A DNA stretch of 64,000 bases, taken from the NCBI RefSeq assembly GCF_928381405.1, contig NZ_CAKMSB010000013.1, positions 1 to 64,000 on the forward strand, given 5' to 3'. Below the pieces are notes generated by a model that saw only the letters and a program-made list of their open reading frames with translations, did not search any database and was not told the origin of the DNA. This DNA comes from Rothia nasisuis. GTDB taxonomy: Bacteria; Actinomycetota; Actinomycetes; Actinomycetales; Micrococcaceae. Numbering within the stretch: position 1 is the first letter of the stretch; the number at the start of each line of letters is the position of its first letter. The position numbers and the translations under genes are program-made. Below, one piece after another: positions 17,869-25,954 of the stretch.

Positions 17869-18876
17869 CTAGTCACCAGCTTTCTTCAGTAGATTCTCGC
17901 GTGGGTTGCCCTGGGGTGCCGCCGCTAAAAAGGCATCAAGTGCCGCCTCTGCCTCAGGGGTAAGGTGGGTGGGCAGTTGCACCTCGGGGATAACCAGCAT
18001 ATCGCCGGTACCCTTCTTGGTCACAAAGCCACGGCCCTTAGCGCGAAGTTTACGACCGGAGGGTGAACCGGCAGCCAGGCGGAGCTTGACGCTGCCGCCG
18101 TCAAGGGTGGGGGCCTCAATAACTCCGCCCTTGAGGGCTTCTTCCAGGGTGACGGGCACGCGGACGAGCAGGTTATCACCTTCGCGGTCAAAGACAGGGT
18201 TGGAGTCCACACGGACGGTCACAATCAAATCCCCTGCGCCACCGGCACCGGGGTGCCCCTTACCTCGTGCCCGGATTTTCTGGCCGTCCTTCACGCCGCG
18301 TGGCAGGCGAACCTGGGTCTGGGAGCCACCGGGGCGGAAGACCGAAACCTCCGCACCGTCGTAGGCCTGTTTGAGGCTGATGCGGACGCTGGTGGTCGCG
18401 TCCTCGCCCTTGGGCGCAGGGGCAGAGAAGCCGCCGCCGGGGAAGCCGCTCCCACCAGGGAAGCCGCCAGCTGAGCGTCCGGCTCCGCCAAAGCTGGTGC
18501 CGCCACTGAACATGCCGCCGAGCAGGTCTTCGAGGTTGATGCCAGCACCGTCGCCGCCACTGGTGGTGTAGGTGAAACTACCGCCGCCGGGGAAGCCACC
18601 TGCACTGCCAGGAAAACCTCCGTTCCCGGCAAAGCCTGCGACCCCGTACTTGCGAATCTGGTCGTACTCTTCCTTCTGCTTGGGATCTGAGAGTACGTCG
18701 TAGGCCTCAGAGACTTCTTTGAACTTCTTCTCGGCGGCCGTATCACCGGGGTTCTGGTCGGGGTGGTACTTGCGGGCCAGCTTACGGTAAGCCTTCTTGA
18801 TGTCTGCCTCGGAGGCATCCTCGGCTACGCCCAGTACCTTATAAAAATCTTGATGGAGCCAGTTTTCGCTCGCCAT
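17869..18876 (-). CDS. dnaJ: DnaJ co-chaperone lacking the zinc-finger domain
   Basis: A 335-aa Hsp40. The J domain (residues 1-72) has the essential HPD in [10 protein letters not shown]; a Gly/Phe-rich stretch (80-165) follows and then the substrate-binding C-terminal domains ([34 protein letters not shown]). The four CxxCxGxG zinc motifs of type I DnaJ are absent, so this is a type II (CbpA-like) protein in the dnaK operon, as in many Micrococcaceae. AAGGAGAGG precedes ATG 18876. It stimulates DnaK ATPase and delivers unfolded clients. A separate type I dnaJ is expected elsewhere. Confidence 0.93.
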   Translation of the reverse strand: MASENWLHQDFYKVLGVAEDASEADIKKAYRKLARKYHPDQNPGDTAAEKKFKEVSEAYDVLSDPKQKEEYDQIRKYGVAGFAGNGGFPGSAGGFPGGGSFTYTTSGGDGAGINLEDLLGGMFSGGTSFGGAGRSAGGFPGGSGFPGGGFSAPAPKGEDATTSVRISLKQAYDGAEVSVFRPGGSQTQVRLPRGVKDGQKIRARGKGHPGAGGAGDLIVTVRVDSNPVFDREGDNLLVRVPVTLEEALKGGVIEAPTLDGGSVKLRLAAGSPSGRKLRAKGRGFVTKKGTGDMLVIPEVQLPTHLTPEAEAALDAFLAAAPQGNPRENLLKKAGD

Positions 18877-18928
18877 GTGCCTCTCCTTCCGAGGTAGATC
18901 GTGTGTCTTTTAGGGGGTGGGATAGAAG

Positions 18929-18970
18929 GGGCGGGCACCCAACCTGAGGCATCAGGTCAGGCACCCGCCC
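18929..18970 (-). repeat. Intercistronic hairpin between grpE and dnaJ
   Basis: A composite hairpin: outer arms GGGCGGG (18929-18935) and CCCGCCC (18964-18970), inner arms ACCTGA and TCAGGT around a 4-nt loop. No T-run follows on the minus strand. Such elements often tune the relative expression of operon genes; here this is inference. Confidence 0.5.
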
Positions 18971-18976
18971 GCGTCC

Positions 18977-19606
18977 TTATTCTGCGACCGCTACAGCAAC
19001 CTGGGCGGTACGGACCACGCGGCCCTTAACCCGGTAGCCGTTGCGGAGCACCATGGAGACTGAGTCGGGCTCAACCTCGCTGGTGGGCTGCTGCAGCACA
19101 GCCTCGTGAACCTGGGGGTTGAAGGGCTCCCCCACCTCACCGAACCGCTCCAGCCCCTGCTTGTTCAGGGTCTCTTCGAGCTTATTGGCAATCGCGGCGA
19201 AGGGGCCATCTTCAAGGTCGCCGTGTGTGCGGGCGGCATCGATATCGTCGATGACGGGCAACAGAGCTGCTACCAGATCGGCGATAACGAAGTCGCGCAA
19301 CTGCTCTTTCTCTTTGGCGGTGCGGTTCTTGTAGTTGGTGAACTCGGCCTGAAGACGGAGCAAATCCTCAAGACGCTCAGCGGCCAGGGCCGCATCAGCG
19401 CCCTCCCCCTGAGCCTCGGAGGGTTCTGAACCGGCCTGGCCGGTTGCGGCAGATTCAGCACCTGCCGTCTCCGGTTCGGCCACACCTTCGGGCTCGGGGT
19501 GGCCTTCAGCGGCTGGTGCCTTGAAGACCTCTTCAAGCGGGTCAGTGCCCTCGGGCTTTTGGCCGGTGGGCTCGGTGCCCGCAGGCTCGTTGGTGTTCTC
19601 AGCCAT
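18977..19606 (-). CDS. grpE: Nucleotide exchange factor GrpE
   Basis: A 209-aa GrpE. An acidic, low-complexity N-terminus (about 1-75) leads into the long coiled-coil dimer helix (LEDLLRLQAEFTNYKNRTAKEK) and the beta-domain ending in FNPQVHEAVLQQPTSEVEPDSVSMVLRNGYRVKGRVVRTAQVAV, the family end signature. It releases ADP from DnaK and acts as a thermosensor in some species. ATG 19606 lies two bases after the dnaK stop codon. Confidence 0.96.
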   Translation of the reverse strand: MAENTNEPAGTEPTGQKPEGTDPLEEVFKAPAAEGHPEPEGVAEPETAGAESAATGQAGSEPSEAQGEGADAALAAERLEDLLRLQAEFTNYKNRTAKEKEQLRDFVIADLVAALLPVIDDIDAARTHGDLEDGPFAAIANKLEETLNKQGLERFGEVGEPFNPQVHEAVLQQPTSEVEPDSVSMVLRNGYRVKGRVVRTAQVAVAVAE

Positions 19607-19608
19607 GG

Positions 19609-21456
19609 CTAGTTCTTCTTCTCATCTTCTTCGTCGATTACTTCTGCGTCAACGACGTCCTCGTCAGCCTTGGGAGCTTCCTCGCCGGAGGCGGCATCAG
19701 CCTGAGCCTGAGCGTAGAGGGCCTCACCCAGCTTGGTCTGTGAAGCCTGTAGCTTCTCGAAGGTGGTCTTGACGGCGTCATCGTCTTCGCCCTCCAGGGC
19801 AGACTTCAGAGCGTCAACGTCTGCCTGGACCTCGGTCTTGACATCCTCGGGTAGCTTCTCGTCGTTTTCCTTGAGTAGTTTCTCGATGGAGTAGGCGGTG
19901 TTCTCAGCGGCGTTGCGGGTCTCGGCGGCCTCGCGGCGGGCCTTATCCTGCTCGGCGTGAGCCTCAGCGTCCTTGACCATGCGGTCGATGTCTTCCTTGG
20001 AGAGGGAGGTACCGCCGGTGATGGTCATGGACTGCTCGGTGCCGGTGCCCTTGTCCTTAGCTGAGACGTGAACGATGCCATTGGCGTCGATGTCGAAGGT
20101 AACTTCGATCTGGGGGACGCCGCGGGGGGCGGGTGCGATGCCGGTCAGCTCGAAGGTGCCCAGGTTCTTGTTGTCGCGGGTGAACTCGCGCTCGCCCTGG
20201 AAGACCTGAATCGACACTGAGGGCTGGTTGTCTTCAGCGGTGGTGAAGGTCTCGGAACGCTTGGTGGGGATCGCTGTGTTGCGCTCGATCAGCTTGGTCA
20301 TCACGCCGCCCTTGGTCTCGATACCGAGGGAGAGGGGGGTGACGTCGATGAGCAGGACGTCCTTGCGCTCACCCTTCAGCACGCCTGCCTGCAGGGCTGC
20401 GCCCATGGCAACGACCTCGTCGGGGTTGACGCCCTTGTTGGGCTCGCGGCCACCGGAGAGTTCCTTGACGACCTCGGTGACGGCGGGCATACGGGTGGAG
20501 CCACCGACCAGAACGATGTGGGCGATGTCAGAGACCTTGACGTCCGCTTCAGCAATGACGTCGTTGAAGGGCTTCTTGGTGCACTCAATCAAATCTGAGG
20601 TCATGTCCTGGAACTTGGCGCGGGTCAGCTTTTCATCCAGGTGGATGGGGCCCTCGGGGGTGACGGACAGGTACTGCAGGGAGATGTTGGTGGAGGTTGC
20701 TGAGGACAGTTCTTTCTTGGCCTGCTCTGCTGCTTCGCGCAGACGCTGCAGGGCAATCTTGTCTTTGGAGAGGTCAGCACCGGTCTTGGATTTGACCTGC
20801 TCCAGCAGCCAGTCGACGATGCGCTGGTCCCAGTCGTCGCCGCCCAGACGGTTGTCACCGGAGGTTGCGCGTACCTGGATGGTGGAGAAGCCGTCTTCGT
20901 CCTTGCCGACTTCGAGCAGGGAGACGTCGAAGGTGCCGCCGCCGAGGTCGAAGACCAGGATCAGTTCGTCTTCGTTGCCCTTGTCGAGGCCGTAGGCCAG
21001 GGCTGCTGCGGTGGGCTCGTTGACAATGCGCAGGACGTTGAGGCCCGCGATTTCGCCGGCCTCCTTGGTGGCCTGACGCTCGGCGTCGTTGAAGTAGGCG
21101 GGTACGGTGATGACGGCGTCGGTGACCTTATCGTTCAGGTAGGCCTCAGCGTCGCCCTTGAGCTTCATGAGGGTACGGGCTGAGATTTCCTGGGCAGTGT
21201 ACTTCTTGCCGTCAATATCAGCGGTCCAACCGGTGCCCATGTGGCGTTTGACGGAAGCGATGGTGCGGTCAACGTTGGTGACTGCCTGACGCTTGGCGAC
21301 GTCACCAACCAGAACTTCGCCGTCTTTTGAAAATGCGACGACGGAGGGGGTGGTGCGGGCACCTTCTGCGTTGGCGATGACGACGGGCTCTCCGCCTTCC
21401 AGCACCGCTACAACTGAGTTGGTAGTACCGAGGTCAATACCTACTGCACGTGACAT
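19609..21456 (-). CDS. dnaK: Chaperone Hsp70 DnaK
   Basis: A 615-aa Hsp70. The nucleotide-binding domain starts [14 protein letters not shown] and contains [12 protein letters not shown] and [13 protein letters not shown]; the linker reads [19 protein letters not shown], and a substrate-binding domain and acidic tail follow. It refolds and protects proteins with DnaJ and GrpE and serves as HspR corepressor. The start is ATG 21456, with CCCAAGGAGA right before it; a 12-codon upstream extension is not needed. First gene of the operon dnaK-grpE-dnaJ-hspR under two HAIR boxes. Confidence 0.98.
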   Translation of the reverse strand: MSRAVGIDLGTTNSVVAVLEGGEPVVIANAEGARTTPSVVAFSKDGEVLVGDVAKRQAVTNVDRTIASVKRHMGTGWTADIDGKKYTAQEISARTLMKLKGDAEAYLNDKVTDAVITVPAYFNDAERQATKEAGEIAGLNVLRIVNEPTAAALAYGLDKGNEDELILVFDLGGGTFDVSLLEVGKDEDGFSTIQVRATSGDNRLGGDDWDQRIVDWLLEQVKSKTGADLSKDKIALQRLREAAEQAKKELSSATSTNISLQYLSVTPEGPIHLDEKLTRAKFQDMTSDLIECTKKPFNDVIAEADVKVSDIAHIVLVGGSTRMPAVTEVVKELSGGREPNKGVNPDEVVAMGAALQAGVLKGERKDVLLIDVTPLSLGIETKGGVMTKLIERNTAIPTKRSETFTTAEDNQPSVSIQVFQGEREFTRDNKNLGTFELTGIAPAPRGVPQIEVTFDIDANGIVHVSAKDKGTGTEQSMTITGGTSLSKEDIDRMVKDAEAHAEQDKARREAAETRNAAENTAYSIEKLLKENDEKLPEDVKTEVQADVDALKSALEGEDDDAVKTTFEKLQASQTKLGEALYAQAQADAASGEEAPKADEDVVDAEVIDEEDEKKN

Positions 21457-21510
21457 GTTTTCTCCTTGGGTTGGGTTATGTGAAATCTTCAAGCGAGCCG
21501 CCTCCGAGAA

Positions 21511-21531
21511 CTTGAGTCCCTCAGACTCAAC
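21511..21531. promoter_or_regulatory. HAIR operator, promoter-downstream copy
   Basis: CTTGAGT-N7-ACTCAAC: 13 of the 14 arm bases match the HspR-associated inverted repeat consensus CTTGAGT-N7-ACTCAAG. It lies between the predicted -10 and the dnaK ribosome-binding site, so HspR bound here would block transcription. Confidence 0.92.
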
Positions 21532-21549
21532 TCGCTTGTCTCGATATCT

Positions 21550-21578
21550 AGTTTGCTCTGCTTTTGAAGAATTGTCAA
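21550..21578 (-). promoter_or_regulatory. Predicted sigma-A-type dnaK promoter
   Basis: On the minus strand a perfect TTGACA (21573-21578) and a CAAACT -10-like hexamer (21550-21555) are 17 bp apart. An alternative -10, TAGATA, lies a few bases further down. The element sits between the two HAIR boxes. Confidence 0.6.
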
Positions 21579-21582
21579 CAGA

Positions 21583-21603
21583 CTTGAGTCAATAAAGCTC
21601 AAC
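21583..21603. promoter_or_regulatory. HAIR operator, promoter-upstream copy
   Basis: CTTGAGT-N7-GCTCAAC matches the HAIR consensus at 12 of 14 arm bases and abuts the -35 hexamer of the dnaK promoter. Together with the box at 21511-21531 it brackets the promoter. Confidence 0.88.
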
Positions 21604-21670
21604 TTTTTTGCTTCACCTCTAAAGCTACCGGTCATTGCACCAGTGCGCACTACCTGTTGCGCTTCAAACT

Positions 21671-21716
21671 AAACGGGGTTGGGGGCAGCGCCTCAGCACT
21701 GCCCCCAACCCCGTTT
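21671..21716 (-). terminator. Terminator of the SulP-carbonic anhydrase gene
   Basis: An 18-bp perfect stem (21671-21688 with 21699-21716, 10-nt loop) lies 22 bases past the stop codon on the minus strand; TTTAGTTTG follows. It also insulates the divergent dnaK control region. Confidence 0.85.
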
Positions 21717-21738
21717 GGCCTATGACTCGGCGTATTCC

Positions 21739-24030
21739 TTACACCTGAGCCGGTTGGGTCTTTGCCCCCAGTAGCCGCTCATGGTTGATATCAAGAATGG
21801 CATCTTGAGTAATTTCGTAGGTGCGGCCGGCGGCGATATCAAAGAAGAGCCCGGTGACGTTAACGCGGCCGTCAGCCAATCTCTCTGCCACACTGGGGTG
21901 CTTACGTAGGCGCTGCACCTGGATAGCCACGTTAAGAATGGACAGCTGGTCAGCTTCGGTGTAGCCAGCTTTTTTAGCCAGTGCCACGAGGGGGTGGCCC
22001 TGCCTATACGCCTGCAAGGTTTCCTCACCGCAGGTCAGCCACCGGTCCACTTCATCAGGCTGCGGAACGCCCGTCAGCAGGGCGCTGATGGCTCCGCAGG
22101 AGGAATGCCCGCAGAGAACAAGAGCAGGAATTTCCAGTGACTCCACCCCAAAAGTGATGGCCGCGTTGACCGACGTATCTGATACTGCTCCGCCTTCGCC
22201 GCTCACAGGTGCGGCCACAGTCTGCGACGGGGGCAACATATTACCCACATTACGTATGGTCAGCAGGTCTCCCGGGCCCGAACTGGTAATCATATTGGGA
22301 ACGACACGGGAATCCACACAGGTGATGAACATGGCAGCGGGTTTCTGGCTTAGAGTGAGCGGGGCTAAATGTTCCCGAACACTACCAGAATGCTTGCGGT
22401 GGAACTGTTCAATGCCGGCGAAGATGGGCAGTAGGTGCTTCAGATGACTGTTCTCCTGGGTAATCTCCGGTAGCTCCTGCGACTGGCGGTTCCAGGGGGC
22501 ATGGTTGCCTTTGAAGAAGGTCTGTAGGTCACTTCTGCGGGGCGGGGTCTGATCCAGGTTATCGAATAGGTTGTTTTCGCGCTGTTCGATAGCGACGCTG
22601 TTACCTAGGGCTTCGTGGCGGGCCCGCCAGTCAGAGAAGGCCTGGTAGGCATGGCGGTCTAGATAGTCCACCTCAAACTCCACCACCACGTCAGCGTTAT
22701 CGGGTATAGACTGCAGAACCTTGACCAGCCTGGGGGTGGAGAGGAAGGAGCAGCTACCTTCGATGATGAGTCGCCAGCGTTTGCTGGAGATTTGTTCTGC
22801 GTGCACACTGGCTTTGACTACACGCCAGAGCAGAATCAGGATGGAGAGGACAATTCCGATGCCTACGCCTTCAAGCAGGTTGAGGCCGACAACGGCGAGG
22901 ACGGTCACCACGTAGACCAGCAGGTCTCCGGTACGGCGGGCAATTCTGATGTCGGCCCAGCGAATGAGCTTACCGCCCGTGTAGATTAGCAGGCCTGCCA
23001 GGGCGGCCATGGGGATTTGTTCAATGAGGGCTACTCCCACCAGTGAGAAGAGCAGCACCCAGACTCCGTGCAGAATCGCGGAGAGTTTAGAGACAGCCCC
23101 GGCAATCACGTTCGTAGAGCTTCGCACAATCACACCTGTGACAGGTAGCCCACCGATGGCACCCGAGGCGGTGTTAGCAATACCCTGGCCGAGCAGTTCT
23201 TTGTCAAAGTTGGTTCGCTCTCCCTGGTGGAGCCGATCCACGGCTACGGCGCTGAGAAGGGATTCTACGCTTGCTACGATTCCGATGGTGAGGATGCCGA
23301 GGAAGAAGGCTGCCCACTGCCCCTCAGGAAGCTGGGGTAGGGCTACTCCTTCTAGAACAGATTCACCGATGCTGACCCGCACGACATCGGCTTGAGCCAG
23401 AGAGGCAACAAGTGTAACGGCGACGATAGCAACCAGCTGGCTGGGTACTTTGCGGACGCTCGCTGGCAGCTTGGTCCAGAGCAGAATGATGCCGATGACC
23501 GCAACACCGCACAGGAGGTCAAGGGGGCGAAGGTTGAGGATGTTATCGGGGAGGGCGCTGATGTTCTCCTCGGCTGAAGACTCGGCAGTAGACCCTAGAA
23601 GAACCTGCACCTGTTGCAAGATGATGGTGATGCCAATGCCAGCCAGCATGGCGTTCACAACTACCGGTGAGATGGACAGCGCGATCCTAGCAACCCTACT
23701 GAGCGAGAGTAGTATCTGCAGGAGCCCCGCCCCAACGGTAATGGCGCACACCACGGGCCAGGGAAATTGGTCAACGAGGGAAGCAACGATAACGGTTAGC
23801 CCCGCTGCGGGGCCACTAACCTGTAGTGGGGAACCACCGAAATATCCGGCTAAAATACCGCCCACTACTGCCGCAAAGAGACCTGCCGCAACGGGAGCAC
23901 CCGATGCGGCCGCTATTCCTAGGGACAGCGGTACGGCAACCAGGAAAACAACAATAGATGCTGGAACATCAGCCCGGAGCCTGGTACTCAAAGAGGGCTT
24001 GCTAGATGGGATCGAAATAGAAGAAGTCAT
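21739..24030 (-). CDS. SulP-family anion transporter fused to beta-carbonic anhydrase
   Basis: A 763-aa fusion. Residues 15-410 form a SulP permease (RADVPASIVVFLVAVPLSLGIA, GPAAGLTVIVASL, NTASGAIGGLPVTGVIVRS). Residues about 420-500 are STAS-like. Residues about 535-755 are a beta-carbonic anhydrase with all zinc and catalytic residues: Cys571, Asp573 and Arg575 in CVDSR, and His642 and Cys645 in CGHSSC. Such fusions are thought to import bicarbonate and interconvert it with CO2 inside the cell. ATG 24030 is chosen because the family N-terminus begins there; a 25-codon upstream extension exists and neither start has a strong ribosome-binding site. It has its own terminator. Confidence 0.93.
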   Translation of the reverse strand: MTSSISIPSSKPSLSTRLRADVPASIVVFLVAVPLSLGIAAASGAPVAAGLFAAVVGGILAGYFGGSPLQVSGPAAGLTVIVASLVDQFPWPVVCAITVGAGLLQILLSLSRVARIALSISPVVVNAMLAGIGITIILQQVQVLLGSTAESSAEENISALPDNILNLRPLDLLCGVAVIGIILLWTKLPASVRKVPSQLVAIVAVTLVASLAQADVVRVSIGESVLEGVALPQLPEGQWAAFFLGILTIGIVASVESLLSAVAVDRLHQGERTNFDKELLGQGIANTASGAIGGLPVTGVIVRSSTNVIAGAVSKLSAILHGVWVLLFSLVGVALIEQIPMAALAGLLIYTGGKLIRWADIRIARRTGDLLVYVVTVLAVVGLNLLEGVGIGIVLSILILLWRVVKASVHAEQISSKRWRLIIEGSCSFLSTPRLVKVLQSIPDNADVVVEFEVDYLDRHAYQAFSDWRARHEALGNSVAIEQRENNLFDNLDQTPPRRSDLQTFFKGNHAPWNRQSQELPEITQENSHLKHLLPIFAGIEQFHRKHSGSVREHLAPLTLSQKPAAMFITCVDSRVVPNMITSSGPGDLLTIRNVGNMLPPSQTVAAPVSGEGGAVSDTSVNAAITFGVESLEIPALVLCGHSSCGAISALLTGVPQPDEVDRWLTCGEETLQAYRQGHPLVALAKKAGYTEADQLSILNVAIQVQRLRKHPSVAERLADGRVNVTGLFFDIAAGRTYEITQDAILDINHERLLGAKTQPAQV

Positions 24031-24344
24031 AATAAACTGCCTACTCTGAGCTCTGGCTCTTGATTGGGGAATATGTGTCAAGGGTCGGGCCGGCACATTC
24101 TCCACTGTGCGTGGTTTATTGTGCCAGTACGATAGTCAATAAAATGGCTTCCAGCGATTAGTTAATCATGATTACTGGCTGATGACAAGGCCCTTTGAAG
24201 AACTGTTTACTGTGAACTTCATTAACAGTGATGCGTATTGAAGCGACCTCTGCCCAAACAAAATGAACGAAATAATCTACACCAGAGAAGCAGGGAACAT
24301 TCAAAAATTCAAACACAATTCATATAGGTGATAAACAATACACA
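24031..24344. other. Non-coding region upstream of the SulP-CA gene, with a palindrome
   Basis: About 310 bases, AT-rich. A perfect 12-bp palindrome TAATCATGATTA occupies 24163-24174, and ACTGT/ACAGT half-sites flank nearby sequence at about 24209-24229. These could bind a regulator of the transporter gene. No coding frame with a ribosome-binding site is seen. Confidence 0.45.
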
Positions 24345-24376
24345 GGGCCCCTTCTCGGTGTGCCGAGAAGGGGCCC
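24345..24376 (-). terminator. Terminator after the anchored 228-aa protein gene
   Basis: A perfect 14-bp GC-rich stem with a TGTG loop, 30 bases past the stop codon on the minus strand, followed by TGTGTATTGTTT. Confidence 0.82.
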
Positions 24377-24405
24377 TAGTTCAGTAAGTTTACTTTATTC
24401 AGTTT

Positions 24406-25092
24406 TTAAGAAGTGGGGACCTCTTCACCCTTGAGTTGATCCATCGCAGCATCTTTAACTTTCTGATCAACCTTCTCGGCGTACACAAGCCAGTTCTCGC
24501 CATAAACGCCCCAGCCGGTAGAATCAATCGACAGGTCAGTATCTTGCAGGTTACCCACGTGATCAGCAACAGAACCCTCACCTGTGTGCACAGCCAAAAG
24601 CACCTGATCGGCAATTTCAGGGTCAGAGTCTACTGCCCCCTCAAGAGAAGTGGTGTCGAAGGTGGCACACAGCAACATAGAGACCTGCGCAGGGTCTACA
24701 GAAAGCTGCTCAGCAACGTCCTGCTTAAGGGAATCCATCTCACCGGCGAGGATGGTTTCATCTGCATTAAAACACTTGTTGACGTTGGAATCAGCGGTTA
24801 TATCGCTCACCTTCTGGTTGAACTCATCCGCGCTATCAATGCGGCTTGAACCGCCAAAAATACCGGAAAAGAAGAGAACCGCCACAATAATCACGGCAAT
24901 CGCCAGGGCAAGTAGGCCGCCGATGAGCAGACCCATATTTTTCTTTGAGCCCTCGCCCTGAGGTACGGGCTGGCCAGGTAGGCCACCGGGAATAGGCTGC
25001 TGGCCCGGATCCTGCTGGGAGAGAGGGGGAACCTGAGCAGACTGGTTAAAGTTTGACTGGTTGGGCTGCTGGGGATTGGGGATTTCAGACAT
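24406..25092 (-). CDS. Membrane-anchored hypothetical protein with Pro/Gln-rich N-terminus
   Basis: A 228-aa protein of unknown function. Residues 1-52 are Pro/Gln/Asn/Gly-rich and cytoplasmic, a layout common in actinobacterial DUF4190/DUF4352-like anchored proteins. A single transmembrane helix follows (about 54-79, GLLIGGLLALAIAVIIVAVLFF), and the remaining 145 residues would be outside the membrane. Two cysteines (in NKCFNAD and LLCATF) could form a disulphide. ATG 25092 has GGAG nine bases upstream; five further codons precede it in frame. It is a single-gene unit with a clear terminator. Confidence 0.8.
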   Translation of the reverse strand: MSEIPNPQQPNQSNFNQSAQVPPLSQQDPGQQPIPGGLPGQPVPQGEGSKKNMGLLIGGLLALAIAVIIVAVLFFSGIFGGSSRIDSADEFNQKVSDITADSNVNKCFNADETILAGEMDSLKQDVAEQLSVDPAQVSMLLCATFDTTSLEGAVDSDPEIADQVLLAVHTGEGSVADHVGNLQDTDLSIDSTGWGVYGENWLVYAEKVDQKVKDAAMDQLKGEEVPTS

Positions 25093-25465
25093 GAGAAAAA
25101 ACTCCATCGAACCTGAGTATTGGATGTGTGTTCTTTATCAGAGTACATGCAGTGGGCTGGGGGCACCTTGTTTTGGGCGGGCGAGTCGCAAAAGCCCCGC
25201 AGGTGTGTGGCCTGCGGGGCTTCTGTCATCTCGAAAGAACTCAAGAAACTGAGTGTCTGGTTCATTCTCTCCACGCTACGCCGCCGTGAAGGTTCACTGC
25301 TGTATGAACCAGGCTACGATAGCTTATGCGAGAAACCATCAAGTGTGTGTACCTGTAAGACTATACACAGCTTGACGCTCTTTTTCTCCCTCAGAGCGAA
25401 CAATGACCCAAGTTTTCATCAGACTCCTCACCGCCCCCGTATTCTCCTGAGGAAAGAGTGAGAAC
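25093..25465. other. Non-coding gap with an orphan terminator
   Basis: About 370 bases between divergent genes. It contains the promoters of both neighbours and a strong hairpin at 25192-25222 that terminates nothing annotated. A 6-bp hairpin GGTTCA/TGAACC lies near 25294-25313. No coding frame with a ribosome-binding site is seen, so an unannotated minus-strand RNA is possible. Confidence 0.5.
25192..25222 (-). terminator. Orphan intrinsic terminator
   Basis: A perfect 12-bp stem (AAGCCCCGCAGG with CCTGCGGGGCTT, 7-nt loop), followed on the minus strand by TTTT. The nearest minus-strand gene starts after it (25092) and the plus-strand gene begins at 25466, so no known transcript ends here. 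It may mark the 3' end of a small RNA or act as an attenuator in the leader of the gene at 25092. Confidence 0.7.
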
Positions 25466-25954
25466 ATGGTTAACATGTATCGAATCATGACTGTGTGCAC
25501 AGGAAATATCTGCCGCTCCCCCATGGGTGAGTACCTCATCAAGAAGGCCGCAGCTGAAGCCGGGCTAGAACTCGACGTCGCTTCCTCGGGTATCTCCAAC
25601 GAAGAGCAGGGCAACCCTATTGACCACCGCGCTCAAAAAGTGCTGGCAGAGCTGAATATTGACGCCGGTTCTCACCGTGCCCAACAGTTCACCCGAACAG
25701 ATTTTGACCGTTATGATCTGCTCCTGGCCATGGACACTAACCACTACCGCCGTCTCAAGCAGCTGGCCCCCTCAGAGCAGGCCGCAGCAAAGGTTCGACT
25801 CATGCGTGAGTTCGACCCGGCTACTGCCAGCTGGCCCCTTGAGCAACTGGGTATCTACGACCCCTGGTACGGAACCCTAGATGATTTCTACGAAACTTTC
25901 GGCATGATTCAGCGCGCTGTACCGGGCGTAATCCGGCACGCGCAGCACCACTAA
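25466..25954 (+). CDS. Low-molecular-weight protein-tyrosine phosphatase
   Basis: A 162-aa cytosolic phosphatase. The active-site loop CTGNICRS (C-X5-R-S) lies at residues 11-18, and the general-acid Asp is in IYDPWYG near the C-terminus, both as required. Family members remove phosphate from tyrosine in proteins; in actinobacteria some are exported and act on host proteins, but no signal is seen here. GAGGAAAG precedes ATG 25466. Its stop codon overlaps that of the convergent SNF2 helicase gene (the shared bases are CTAA at 25951-25954). Confidence 0.94.
   Translation: MVNMYRIMTVCTGNICRSPMGEYLIKKAAAEAGLELDVASSGISNEEQGNPIDHRAQKVLAELNIDAGSHRAQQFTRTDFDRYDLLLAMDTNHYRRLKQLAPSEQAAAKVRLMREFDPATASWPLEQLGIYDPWYGTLDDFYETFGMIQRAVPGVIRHAQHH

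Noticed and set aside
24891-25274. Minus-strand frame of 127 codons upstream of the anchored protein
   Set aside because: It runs through the orphan terminator and overlaps the start of the supported gene in another frame, with no ribosome-binding site.
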